From: Bacteroidaceae bacterium
GTDB taxonomy: Bacteria; Bacteroidota; Bacteroidia; Bacteroidales; Bacteroidaceae
DNA: 64,000 nucleotides
Assembly: GCA_017617315.1 (NCBI GenBank)
Contig: JAFZWM010000014.1
Coordinates: 1 to 64,000, forward strand
Direction: 5' to 3'
Within the stretch, counting starts at the first letter, position 1, and each line of letters opens with the position of its first letter. Shown piece after piece: positions 36,037-44,731 of this stretch. The position numbers and the translations under genes are program-made. The notes below the pieces were generated by a model. The model was not told the origin of the DNA, did not search any database, and worked only from the letters and a program-made list of their open reading frames with translations.

Positions 36037-37269
36037 ATGAGAAAAATTGTCCTTTTCGCCTTGTTGGCGATTTCTGCCACAATGGTGATGGCACAGATAA
36101 ACCCGAAATCAGGATTTATCATTACAAATTCTGGCGACACAATCAGAGGTGTTATTGACTTCCGTACAAACGAGACGCTCTCAAGAGAATGTGAGTTTTG
36201 GGCAGAAGGTAAAACCGAGGGTAAAACTTACAAGCCAGGCGATATCGAAGGCTTCAGGTTCGACGGTAACGGCAAATATTTCGTTACGCGCAAGCTCGAT
36301 GTCAATGGTGCCCCGCAATTATACTTTGCCGAATTCATGGTGAAGGGAAAAATGAACCTTTACTGCGTGGCTGACAATGGCGACGAATACTTCTTCTTTG
36401 AGCGCGAGGACGGCGAGATGGCAAAACTTACCAGCAAACAGATTACTCCTTTTAATTCAGAATTCGAGTACGCGTTACAGACAAGGAAGAAACAATGCGG
36501 AAAGGTGAAGTATCTGCTGAGGGATTCGCGGACGGCTGTAGAAGACATGAGTCAGAAAGGTCTGTTGAAAGGATACTTGTCAAGAAAAGGTCTTGTAAAT
36601 GTCGTACGCAACTATCATAAAGACGTGTGTACCGATGGCAGCACTTGTATGGTGTATGAGTACGATGATAAATCCGACAAGTCAAAGTATCGTTTCAAAG
36701 TATTCACAAGTTTGGCATACTATTCAAAAGAAACTCCTGGACTTTTGGGATGGACGACAGGAAACGAAGAACAGGGTATGACTACTACAACCGTCAGTTA
36801 TTCTGGTTCTTCGTTCGAGATGGGTATTGGACTTGAAATAGGTATTGAGCGAATTATAAAGGACGGCAGCTTGGAGTTGGAATTGGCATATTCTCCAAAA
36901 AACAAATATTCGCGCAACATTGAACCTTTTGGCGGACGGATTTACCGCGCGGAATGTGAAAATAAAGGCAGAGTTATTCTTTCTGTAGGTTTGAACAAGC
37001 CTTTTGGTAGAGGAAAGATTGTTCCGCTTGTGCGTGGCGGTGGAATATGCGTGGCTGATTGGAAAACAGAAAAAGCTTACGAAGGCTCTAAGATGTGTAA
37101 TTTCAGTAGTACAGATGAATGGTTCCCTGGAATCTATCTCGGAGTTGGTGCGCAAATGGCTGTAGGCAAACATTTTGCCCGACTGCATGCAGACTGGTAT
37201 AAGGGCTTGGAATATAAGGGCACTGGCGCAATGACAAAGTGGGGCATTACCGCTGAGTTTGGCTTGTAA
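36037..37269 (+). CDS. Tandem outer-membrane barrel-like protein, copy 4 of 5
   Basis: 410 residues from the ATG at 36037, chosen to align with the other signal peptides (MRKIVLFALLAISATMVMA); ATGs at 36022 and 36034 are alternatives. N-terminal domain DTIRGVIDFRTNETLSR, then the extended linker QKGLLKGYLSRKGLVNVVR, then the barrel half. C-terminus KWGITAEFGL as in the others. It lies 36 bases after copy 3. Confidence 0.75.
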   Translation: MRKIVLFALLAISATMVMAQINPKSGFIITNSGDTIRGVIDFRTNETLSRECEFWAEGKTEGKTYKPGDIEGFRFDGNGKYFVTRKLDVNGAPQLYFAEFMVKGKMNLYCVADNGDEYFFFEREDGEMAKLTSKQITPFNSEFEYALQTRKKQCGKVKYLLRDSRTAVEDMSQKGLLKGYLSRKGLVNVVRNYHKDVCTDGSTCMVYEYDDKSDKSKYRFKVFTSLAYYSKETPGLLGWTTGNEEQGMTTTTVSYSGSSFEMGIGLEIGIERIIKDGSLELELAYSPKNKYSRNIEPFGGRIYRAECENKGRVILSVGLNKPFGRGKIVPLVRGGGICVADWKTEKAYEGSKMCNFSSTDEWFPGIYLGVGAQMAVGKHFARLHADWYKGLEYKGTGAMTKWGITAEFGL

Positions 37270-37304
37270 TTTTCAGTCTAAAAATATTGATATCTTCTAA
37301 TATG

Positions 37305-38532
37305 ATGAAAAAAATTATCTTCTTTGCCTTGTTGGCTATTTCTGCCACAATGGCAATGGCGCAGGTTAATCCTAAGTCAGGAATTATCATTACAAACTCT
37401 GGCGACACAATCAAAGGAAATATCGACTTCCGTTCAAACGAGGCGCTTGCAAAAGAGTGTAGGTTCTGGGCAGATGGCGAAAGTAATGGCAAGACCTACA
37501 AGCCCGGCGACATCGAAGGCTTCAGGTTTGATGATAACGGCAAATATTTCGTTACGCGCAAACTTGAAGTCTATGGCAAACCGCAACTGTTTTTTGCCGA
37601 ATTCATGGTCAAAGGCAAGATGAACCTGTACTGCGTGGCAGACGATTCAGAAGAACACTTCTTCTTTGAACGCGAGGATGGTGAGATGGTAAAGTTTACA
37701 AACAATTCGCTTGCCTACTTGTCGTCTGTTCAGGAAGGAGAGAACATCATGCAGAAAAGGAAAGAACAGTACGGAAAAGTGAAGTACTTGCTGAAAGATT
37801 CGAAGACGGCTATCGAAGACATGAATAAGAAAGGAATGTCGAAAAAAATATTGTCGAGGAAAGGTCTTGTAAATGTGGTACGCAACTATCACAATGACGT
37901 ATGTACCGATGGCAGCACATGTATGGTGTACGAGTATGATGAAAAATCCGACAAGTCAAAGTTTCGTTTTAAGGCATTCACAAGTTTTGCATACTATTCA
38001 AAAGAAGCCCCGGAACTTTTAGACTGGACGATAGAAAGAAACAATCAGGGTATGCCAAGTGTTACCTATTCCAGTTCGTCATTCGAGATTGGTATCGGAG
38101 CGGAAATGGGCATCGAGCGAATTATAAAGGACGGCAGCTTGGAGTTGGGACTGGCATATTCTCCAAAAAACAGAACAGAGTGCAACATCGAGTTTTTTGG
38201 CGGACAGAGACAATACCGCATGGAATATGAATATAAGGGCAGATTCATTTTTTTCTTTAGGCTTGGTCAAACCTTTTGGCAAAGGAAAGATTGTTCCGTT
38301 GGTCCGTGGCGGTGGAATATGCGTAGTTGACATGGGCGAAAGGGAAACTGCCTACACCGGTTCTCAGGTATATGAAACGGCTTATTTGGGAACAACATCG
38401 TACTCTGGCGGCTATCTTGGTGCAGGCGTGCAGATGGCAGTAGGCAAGCATGTTGTCAAACTGCATGCCGACCTGTATGCAGATTTGCATTCCATGACAA
38501 AGTGGGGCATTACCGCTGAGTTCGGCTTGTAG
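37305..38532 (+). pseudogene. Tandem outer-membrane barrel-like protein, copy 5 of 5, frameshifted
   Basis: The first part reads in frame from ATG 37305 (MKKIIFFALLAISATMAMA) to about 38254, then shifts. The remaining ~90 codons (SLGLVKPFGKGKIVPLVRGG to KWGITAEFGL, ending 38532) are intact in another frame. The switch point is a run of seven T at 38248-38254; six T would restore RFIFSLGLVKPFGKG, matching copies 3 and 4. As read, the first frame stops at 38330 without the last barrel strands. It may be a true pseudogene, a phase-variable gene or a sequencing error in the homopolymer. Confidence 0.8.
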
Positions 38533-38540
38533 CAAATAAG

Positions 38541-38597
38541 CATAGAGCGGAAAAAACGAGGAGTCAATCCTTCTTTTTTTCCGCTCTATGTTTTTTT
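38541..38597. terminator. Bidirectional terminator
   Basis: CATAGAGCGGAAAAAA (38541-38556) pairs with TTTTTTTCCGCTCTATG (38574-38590), then seven T. It separates the convergent barrel array and the ATPase gene; the A-run before the stem serves the minus strand. Confidence 0.9.
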
Positions 38598-38632
38598 GCA
38601 GCATTTCGGCTAAGATGGCAACGACCAGAATG

Positions 38633-39931
38633 TCATTCCTCGGAAATGTTGTGCATACTTAAAGTATAGAGAGGAATGTTTGTGAGCCAGTCTTGACGGC
38701 GGTAGTCAGCCATCGATATGCGGATTCCGTGCAACCCTTTGAATTTATCTACAAAGAATTTAAGACTTTTGGCTTTCAGATTTTCCTCTGCTTTTACTTC
38801 TATCGGCAGGATTTTGTTGTCGCTCTGCATTATGAAATCCAGTTCGCCACGCGAGTTTTCTGCAGACCAATAGAAAATGCTGTCGGCGCTCGGCTTTAAT
38901 TGCTGGTAAACGTATTGTTCGGTGAGTGCTCCTTTAAATGTCGAGAACAGTTCATTTCCGTTTATTATAACGTTTGCCGAAATTTTGCTCATGGCGCACA
39001 TTAAACCGATGTCGAGCATGTAGAGTTTGAACGCGCTGAAATCTTCGTAAGCATTCAGTGGAAATTCTCCGCTTTTTGTTCGGTTTACCTTGCTCACAAG
39101 ACCTGCATCTATCAGCCATTCTATAGCCAGTTCAAATTCCTTTGCCCGTCCTCCGTCCTTTAACATACCATACAAAAATTTGCGGTTCTCCTTTGCAAGC
39201 TGACCAAGAATAGAGTTCCATACCATTCTTATTCGTGGCACTTCGTTGATTGGTGCATGCTTCGAAAAATCGTTGCTGTATGTTTCAAGAATGTCGTCTT
39301 GCACGGTTCTAACGTCAGAAAAATCGTTAGTCTTGCAATAAGTGTCAACAACTTCTGGCATTCCGCCGACAACGTAATATGTCTTCAGCCATGAAATAAG
39401 TTTGTCTTTTATGGTGTGTATAAGTTCCCAGTCGCCCGACTTGATAAGGTCTACGTATTTCTTGCCAGCCACAGCGAGAAGAAACTCTTCGAAATTCATT
39501 GGCGACACATCGATGAAATTAACTTTGCCAACAGGAAACGAGTCGTTGTTATGCATGGCTATTCCTAGCAGCGACCCAGCACAGATAATGTCGTATTCCG
39601 GAGCATTCTCGCAGAAGTATTTTAGCGATGTTATTCCGCGCGGCGCAGCCTGAATCTCGTCGAAGATAAGCAGAGTTTCGGAATCTATGTCTATATCTTT
39701 TGCAAGACTTATGGTTGTAATTATGCGTTTAGTGTCGAAGTCCTTCAGAAAAACATTCTGAAGCATTTCGTCTTCTTCGAAGTTGATGTAGACGGATTTC
39801 TCGTATGCTTCTTTGGCAAACTCCTTTATAAGCCAAGTTTTGCCAACCTGCCTCGCACCTTTTATAATGAGTGGCTTGTGCCTCTTGTTTTCCTTCCACT
39901 TGTATAAATCTTTTATTGCAAGTCTTTTCAT
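38633..39931 (-). CDS. AAA_14/DUF4143 ATPase
   Basis: 432 residues with the two-part layout of this family. The N-terminal P-loop ATPase has Walker A GARQVGKTW (25-33), Walker B LLIFDEIQ (87-94) and sensor-like CAGSLLGIA. The C-terminal DUF4143 part includes FSTFKGALTEQYVYQQL, FYWSAENSRGELDFIM and ILPIEVKAEEN, which resembles a PD-(D/E)xK nuclease-like core (E...D...EVK). These genes are common and often multicopy in Bacteroidota; a role in DNA or defence is suspected but not known to me. Start ATG at 39931; -7 box and palindromes lie just upstream. Confidence 0.85.
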   Translation of the reverse strand: MKRLAIKDLYKWKENKRHKPLIIKGARQVGKTWLIKEFAKEAYEKSVYINFEEDEMLQNVFLKDFDTKRIITTISLAKDIDIDSETLLIFDEIQAAPRGITSLKYFCENAPEYDIICAGSLLGIAMHNNDSFPVGKVNFIDVSPMNFEEFLLAVAGKKYVDLIKSGDWELIHTIKDKLISWLKTYYVVGGMPEVVDTYCKTNDFSDVRTVQDDILETYSNDFSKHAPINEVPRIRMVWNSILGQLAKENRKFLYGMLKDGGRAKEFELAIEWLIDAGLVSKVNRTKSGEFPLNAYEDFSAFKLYMLDIGLMCAMSKISANVIINGNELFSTFKGALTEQYVYQQLKPSADSIFYWSAENSRGELDFIMQSDNKILPIEVKAEENLKAKSLKFFVDKFKGLHGIRISMADYRRQDWLTNIPLYTLSMHNISEE

Positions 39932-39948
39932 AAGCCAGATATTTTCTG

Positions 39949-39956
39949 CAAAAATA
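39949..39956 (-). promoter_or_regulatory. -7 box of the AAA_14 ATPase gene
   Basis: On the minus strand TATTTTTG (plus-strand CAAAAATA 39949-39956), 18 bases upstream of the start codon. The two palindromes at 39975-40035 begin just upstream, in the polymerase or operator zone. Confidence 0.6.
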
Positions 39957-39974
39957 GTAATATTTTTCGCATCT

Positions 39975-40035
39975 TTTACACTTTTAAGGACGAAAAAGTG
40001 TTAAACCTCTACATTTTTAAGGACGTAAAAATGTA
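39975..40035. repeat. Two palindromes with a shared AGGACG loop
   Basis: First: CACTTTT (39979-39985) and AAAAGTG (39994-40000) around AAGGACGA. Second: TACATTTTTA (40010-40019) and TAAAAATGTA (40026-40035) around AGGACG. The arms differ but covary, while the loop is conserved. That suggests repeated operators or RNA hairpins upstream of the ATPase gene. Confidence 0.75.
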
Positions 40036-40409
40036 ATTTGTGTTGAAAATCAGACGTTTAACTGTTTTTTTTGGATTTCGTATAAAATACGCGAATTCGG
40101 GATAATTTATACATTCCTTACTTATGCAACGCATGGTATTCATGATATATGAATATAGCTTTTTTATTCAGAACTTAATATAAAACGCCGCTGATTAAGT
40201 TCTGCAAATGTGGAAATTAAAATAGTAATCTTTTATAGAATGTCATGACTGGGAGATTCATTCTTTACAGCTGTCAATAAAAACTCGGCAATCAAGCATC
40301 TGGAAGAAAAAACGCAGGGCTCTTCAGTAACACTTTTCAAGCAGTATCAGCCGAAAATCAAAATAAAGTATCGGCATAGGCTCTTAAACATTATTTTTTA
40401 TCAATAAAA
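40036..40409. other. Intergenic, nothing recognised
   Basis: AT-rich sequence between the ATPase regulatory palindromes and the ilv promoter. I see no open frame with coding character, no RNA gene and no strong hairpin followed by a T-run. Confidence 0.5.
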
Positions 40410-40441
40410 TTTGTTTATGTAAAGAAGATTGTTTATTTTTG
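40410..40441 (+). promoter_or_regulatory. Promoter of the ilv operon
   Basis: TTTG at 40410-40413, 20-base spacer, TATTTTTG at 40434-40441: near-consensus. Transcription should start near 40446, giving a ~205-base leader before ilvD that holds the attenuator. Confidence 0.8.
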
Positions 40442-40473
40442 CGCTCGATTGATTAAAGACTGTAAGTTTTTTA

Positions 40474-40548
40474 ATGTTAAAAGTAACTAAATATAATCAT
40501 AGCGTGGTGATTCGCCTCGTGGTCGTCGTGGGAAACCCTATGGCGTGA
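40474..40548 (+). CDS. ilv leader peptide (attenuator)
   Basis: A 24-codon open frame, ATG at 40474 to TGA at 40546-40548, about 28 bases into the predicted transcript. Codons 11-19 read Val-Val-Ile-Arg-Leu-Val-Val-Val-Val, so eight of nine are the operon's end products. This is the hallmark of leader peptides in ilv attenuation. The stop codon touches the antiterminator segment starting at 40548. A ribosome stalled for lack of Val/Ile/Leu-tRNA would sit upstream and leave that segment free. No homology search was made; the call rests on composition, position and the matching RNA structure. Confidence 0.85.
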   Translation: MLKVTKYNHSVVIRLVVVVGNPMA

Positions 40549-40623
40549 GAAAGGCGTGCCCTATGTATTATTGTTGCGAAATATACAGAAGCCTTTCTTT
40601 CACGAGAAGGGCTTCTGCTTTAT
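40548..40623 (+). promoter_or_regulatory. Transcription attenuator of the ilv operon
   Basis: AGAAAGGC (40548-40555) is exactly complementary to GCCTTTCT (40591-40598), forming an antiterminator. The latter overlaps the 5' arm of the terminator stem CAGAAGCC (40586-40593)/GGCTTCTG (40610-40617), so the two structures exclude each other. A ribosome finishing the leader peptide would cover 40548-40555 and allow termination; one stalled at the Val codons would favour read-through into ilvD. Confidence 0.8.
40586..40623 (+). terminator. Intrinsic terminator of the ilv attenuator
   Basis: CAGAAGCC pairs with GGCTTCTG, with further inner pairing, followed by CTTTATAT. The U-run is short and broken, consistent with a regulated rather than absolute terminator. 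It lies 30 bases before ilvD. Confidence 0.75.
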
Positions 40624-40652
40624 ATATGCTAAACTAATAAATAAGATATAAG

Positions 40653-42461
40653 ATGAAACACCAGTTACGAAGTGCATTCAGCACAGAAGGTCGCCGCATG
40701 GCAGGAGCCCGCGCTCTGTGGGTTGCCAACGGTATGAAGAGAGAGCAGTTTGGTAAGCCAATTATTGCTATTGTCAATTCATTCACGCAGTTTGTTCCGG
40801 GACACACACACCTGCACGAGGTGGGACAGCTGGTGAAGGCTGAGATTGAGAAACTGGGCTGTTATGCTGCTGAGTTCAACACCATCGCCATCGACGACGG
40901 TATTGCAATGGGACACGACGGAATGCTCTATTCGCTTCCTTCGCGCGACATCATTGCCGACTCGGTTGAGTATATGGTGAATGCGCACAAGGCAGATGCC
41001 ATGATTTGCATCTCTAACTGCGACAAGATTACTCCGGGAATGCTCATGGCTTCGATGCGTCTTAATATCCCGACGGTCTTCGTTTCGGGCGGTCCTATGG
41101 AGGCAGGAAAGTGGAAGGGCGAGAACATCGACCTTATCTCTGCCATGATTAAGGGAGCCGACGAGACTGTTACTCAGGATGAACTCGACCAGATTGAGGA
41201 GCACGCTTGTCCGGGATGCGGCTCATGCTCTGGCATGTTTACTGCCAACTCTATGAACTCGCTCAACGAGGCTATCGGCTTGGCTCTTCCGGGCAACGGA
41301 ACAATTCTGGCAACACACACAAACCGCATACAACTGTTCAAGGATGCAGCTGCGCTCATCGTAAAGAACGCATACAAATATTACGAGGAGGGCGACGAGA
41401 GCGTTCTGCCTAAGAGCATAGCCACTCGCGAGGCGTTCCTCAACGCCATGACACTCGACATTGCCATGGGCGGCTCGAGCAACACCGTGCTTCACCTTCT
41501 TGCAATAGCAAACGAGGCTGGCGTGGACTTCAAGATGCAGGATATCGACAATCTTAGCCGTAAGGTTCCGTTCCTCTGCAAGCTTGCGCCAAACACTCAG
41601 AAATATTCTATTCAGGAGTGCAACCGCGCCGGCGGAATCCTCGGCATTCTTGGCGAGCTTAACAAGGCCGGACTGCTCAACACATCGCTCAAGCGCGTAA
41701 ACGGCGCAACTCTTGGCGAGGACATCGCTAAGTATAGTCTTACAGACGCTACAATCGACCCAGAGGCACAGCGCATCTACGAGTCTGCTCCGGGCGGAAA
41801 GTTCAGCACAAAGATGGGCTCGCAGAGCAGCAAGTGGACATCGTTCGATACCGACCGCGCAAACGGATGTATCCGCGATGTTGAGCACGCTTATTCAAAG
41901 GACGGCGGATTGGCTGTCCTGTTCGGAAACATTGCACAGGACGGCTGTATCGTAAAGACTGCCGGAGTGGACGAGAGCATCTGGCACTTCGAAGGCCCAG
42001 CAAAGGTGTTCGACTCTCAGGAAGATGCCTGCGAGGGAATCCTTGGCGGAAAGGTGGTTAGCGGCGATGTAGTCGTAATCACTCACGAGGGTCCTAAGGG
42101 TGGTCCGGGTATGCAGGAGATGCTTTATCCTACATCATACATCAAGAGCCGCCATCTTGGCAAGGAGTGCGCGCTTATTACCGACGGACGCTTCTCGGGC
42201 GGTACATCGGGCTTGAGCATCGGCCACATCTCTCCAGAGGCTGCATCTGGCGGCAACGTGGGCAAGATTGTCGATGGTGACATCATCGTTATCGATATTC
42301 CTTCACGCTCAATTAACGTGAAGCTGACTGACGAGGAGCTTGCAGCCCGTCCACAGCGTCCGATGACAAGAAAACGTATTGTTCCAAAATCGCTCAAGGC
42401 ATACGCTTCTATGGTAAGCTCAGCCGACAAGGGTGGTGTTAGAATTATTCCAGAAGACTGA
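40653..42461 (+). CDS. ilvD: Dihydroxy-acid dehydratase
   Basis: 602 residues, the long IlvD type. It converts 2,3-dihydroxy-isovalerate and 2,3-dihydroxy-3-methylvalerate to the 2-keto acids, the third common step of valine and isoleucine synthesis. Iron-sulphur ligands are visible: Cys123 in [12 protein letters not shown] and the Cys186/189/192 cluster in [20 protein letters not shown]. The substrate-site [19 protein letters not shown] is near the C-terminus. First gene of the operon, directly after the attenuator, and 2 bases before ilvB. It acts in the cytoplasm. Confidence 0.97.
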   Translation: MKHQLRSAFSTEGRRMAGARALWVANGMKREQFGKPIIAIVNSFTQFVPGHTHLHEVGQLVKAEIEKLGCYAAEFNTIAIDDGIAMGHDGMLYSLPSRDIIADSVEYMVNAHKADAMICISNCDKITPGMLMASMRLNIPTVFVSGGPMEAGKWKGENIDLISAMIKGADETVTQDELDQIEEHACPGCGSCSGMFTANSMNSLNEAIGLALPGNGTILATHTNRIQLFKDAAALIVKNAYKYYEEGDESVLPKSIATREAFLNAMTLDIAMGGSSNTVLHLLAIANEAGVDFKMQDIDNLSRKVPFLCKLAPNTQKYSIQECNRAGGILGILGELNKAGLLNTSLKRVNGATLGEDIAKYSLTDATIDPEAQRIYESAPGGKFSTKMGSQSSKWTSFDTDRANGCIRDVEHAYSKDGGLAVLFGNIAQDGCIVKTAGVDESIWHFEGPAKVFDSQEDACEGILGGKVVSGDVVVITHEGPKGGPGMQEMLYPTSYIKSRHLGKECALITDGRFSGGTSGLSIGHISPEAASGGNVGKIVDGDIIVIDIPSRSINVKLTDEELAARPQRPMTRKRIVPKSLKAYASMVSSADKGGVRIIPED

Positions 42462-42463
42462 TT

Positions 42464-44161
42464 ATGAAAGATCCAATAACAGGTGCTGAGGCTCTTATGC
42501 GCTCGCTCGAGAACGAAGGGGTAGACGTTCTCTTCGGATATCCGGGCGGAGCTATAATGCCTTCGTTCGATGCACTATACGACCATAAAAAGAAGTTGAA
42601 CCACATTCTGGTTCGTCACGAACAGGCTGCCGCGCATGCCGCTCAGGGCTATGCGCGCGTAAGCGGAAAGGTGGGCTGCTGCATTGTTACCAGCGGTCCG
42701 GGTGTAACAAACACCATCACGGGCATTGCCGACGCGATGATGGACAGCACTCCGCTCGTCGTCATCGCCGGTCAGGTGGGCGCGGCCTTCCTTGGCTCTG
42801 ATGCCTTTCAGGAGGTCGACCTCGTAGGCGTAACGCAGCCAATCACAAAGTGGGCTTATCAGATTCGCCGTCCCGAGGATGTGGCGTGGGCTGTCAGCCG
42901 CGCGTTCTACATCGCAAAGAGCGGTCGTCCGGGCCCTGTGGTGCTCGACTTTGCCAAGAATGCCCAGGTAGGCACTTGCGAGTACGAACCACAGCATATC
43001 GACTTTATCCGCAGCTATGTTCCTGTTCCGGAGATGGATACCGATGCCGTTCAGGTGGCTGCCGACATGATAAACGCCTCACGTCGTCCGCTCGTGCTGG
43101 TTGGTCAGGGCGTAGAGCTTGGCGGAGCGCAGAAGGAACTTGTCGACTTCCTCGAGAAGATCGACGCGCCTGCCGGATGCACGCTTCTCGGCTTGAGCGC
43201 GCTGGCATCAGACCATCCGCTCAACATGGGAATGCTCGGCATGCACGGAAGTCTTGCATCTAACGTAAAGACTCAGGAGTGCGACCTTCTGATTGCCGTC
43301 GGAATGCGTTTCGACGACCGCATCACCGGAAAGCTCAGCACTTACGCAACTCAGGCTAAGAAGATACATTTCGACATAGACCCTTCGGAAATAAACAAGA
43401 ACGTAAAGGTAGATTTGGCCGTTCTTGGCGATTGCAAGGAGACACTTGCAGCCGTTACCGAAATGGTAAGCAAGAAGTCGCATCGCGAATGGATTGACAG
43501 CTTCGCTCCGTTCAAGGAGAAAGAGCAGAAGATGGTCATCGACAAGGAAGTCTATCCAACCGAAGGCCCTATAAAGATGGGCGAGGTTGTAAACTGCGTT
43601 ACCGAGGAGACAGGCAACAAGGCAATCCTCGTTACCGACGTAGGTCAGAACCAGATGATGGCTGCCCGCTACTTCAAGTTTACGCAGAAGCGAAGCATCG
43701 TAACATCGGGCGGAATGGGAACGATGGGATTCGGAATCCCTGCCGCCATCGGAGCAACCTTCGGAGCACCCGAGCGCGATGTCTGCCTCTTCCTTGGCGA
43801 CGGCGGTATGCAGATGACCATTCAGGAATTCGGCACGATAATGGAGCAGCAGGCGCCAGTCAAGATAATTCTTCTTAACAATAACTATCTTGGCAACGTG
43901 CGCCAGTGGCAGGCAATGTTCTTCAACCGCCGCTACTCGTTCACGCCGATGACAAATCCCGACTTCGAGAAGATTGCAAGCGCATACAACATTCCTTGCC
44001 AGACCGTTGTAGACCGCAAGGACTTGAAGGATGCCGTAAAGAAGATGATGGCAACCAAAGGCCCTTACCTGCTTCAGGTGGCTGTCGAGGAAGAAGGAAA
44101 CGTATTGCCGATGTGCGAGCCGGGACACGATGTCGATGATATGACGATGGAATTTAAATAA
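42464..44161 (+). CDS. ilvB: Acetolactate synthase, large subunit
   Basis: 565 residues with the three ThDP-enzyme domains: N-terminal Pyr domain with GYPGGAIMPSFDAL and catalytic Glu53 (RHEQAAAHAAQGYA), the FAD-binding middle domain, and the PP domain with GDGGMQMTIQEFGT and ILLNNNYLGNVRQWQ. It condenses pyruvate with pyruvate or 2-ketobutyrate. The ilvD stop is 2 bases before its ATG and the small-subunit gene follows 7 bases later, so all are co-expressed. Confidence 0.97.
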   Translation: MKDPITGAEALMRSLENEGVDVLFGYPGGAIMPSFDALYDHKKKLNHILVRHEQAAAHAAQGYARVSGKVGCCIVTSGPGVTNTITGIADAMMDSTPLVVIAGQVGAAFLGSDAFQEVDLVGVTQPITKWAYQIRRPEDVAWAVSRAFYIAKSGRPGPVVLDFAKNAQVGTCEYEPQHIDFIRSYVPVPEMDTDAVQVAADMINASRRPLVLVGQGVELGGAQKELVDFLEKIDAPAGCTLLGLSALASDHPLNMGMLGMHGSLASNVKTQECDLLIAVGMRFDDRITGKLSTYATQAKKIHFDIDPSEINKNVKVDLAVLGDCKETLAAVTEMVSKKSHREWIDSFAPFKEKEQKMVIDKEVYPTEGPIKMGEVVNCVTEETGNKAILVTDVGQNQMMAARYFKFTQKRSIVTSGGMGTMGFGIPAAIGATFGAPERDVCLFLGDGGMQMTIQEFGTIMEQQAPVKIILLNNNYLGNVRQWQAMFFNRRYSFTPMTNPDFEKIASAYNIPCQTVVDRKDLKDAVKKMMATKGPYLLQVAVEEEGNVLPMCEPGHDVDDMTMEFK

Positions 44162-44168
44162 CAGAAAG

Positions 44169-44726
44169 ATGGAACAGAACAACAGAACATTATATACAAT
44201 TCTTGTCTTCTCGGAAAACCTTGCCGGACTGCTGAACCAGATTACAGCCGTGTTCACACGCCGACAGGTAAACATCGAGAGCCTTAACGTTTCGGCTTCG
44301 AGCATAAAGGGCGTACACAAGTACACCATTACATGCTACAGCGACAAGGAGACGGTTGACAAGATTACGCGTCAGATAGAAAAGAAAATTGATGTTCTTC
44401 AGGCAAACTATTTCACCGACGACGAGATTTTCATCGAAGAGTGCGGACTGATAAAGATTTCTACTCCCGTGATGCTTGAGAATCCGCAGGTTAGCCGATA
44501 CATCCGCATACACGATGCCAACATTGTAGAGGTGAACCCTACATACAGCATCATCACAAAGAACGGTCTTACCGAGGACATCGAGTCGCTCTATCATGCC
44601 CTTAGAGACTGCGGATGCGTGCTCCAGTATGTGCGCTCTGGCCGAATAGCCATCACAAAGAGCTGCATAGAGCACCTTACCGAATATCTTTCTGAACGCG
44701 AACAGAAATACATGGCTTCTAAATAA
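44169..44726 (+). CDS. ilvN: Acetolactate synthase, small (regulatory) subunit
   Basis: 185 residues. An N-terminal ACT domain (about 8-80) with TILVFSENLAGLLNQITAVF and INIES-like VNIESLNVSAS binds valine for feedback inhibition. A C-terminal domain characteristic of IlvN/IlvH follows (about 95-175). It pairs with the large subunit encoded 7 bases upstream. The name ilvN or ilvH is arbitrary here. Confidence 0.93.
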   Translation: MEQNNRTLYTILVFSENLAGLLNQITAVFTRRQVNIESLNVSASSIKGVHKYTITCYSDKETVDKITRQIEKKIDVLQANYFTDDEIFIEECGLIKISTPVMLENPQVSRYIRIHDANIVEVNPTYSIITKNGLTEDIESLYHALRDCGCVLQYVRSGRIAITKSCIEHLTEYLSEREQKYMASK

Positions 44727-44731
44727 AAAAG

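Noticed and set aside
38633..39931. Transposase or integron-type mobile element
   Set aside because: Despite multicopy tendency of the family, the protein is an AAA_14/DUF4143 ATPase and there are no terminal inverted repeats or target duplications.
40036..40409. tRNA or riboswitch upstream of ilv
   Set aside because: No cloverleaf, T-box core or other known RNA motif was visible; regulation is explained by the leader-peptide attenuator.
43208..44329. 373-codon gene antisense to ilvB
   Set aside because: It mirrors a clear acetolactate synthase gene and shows no protein family features.
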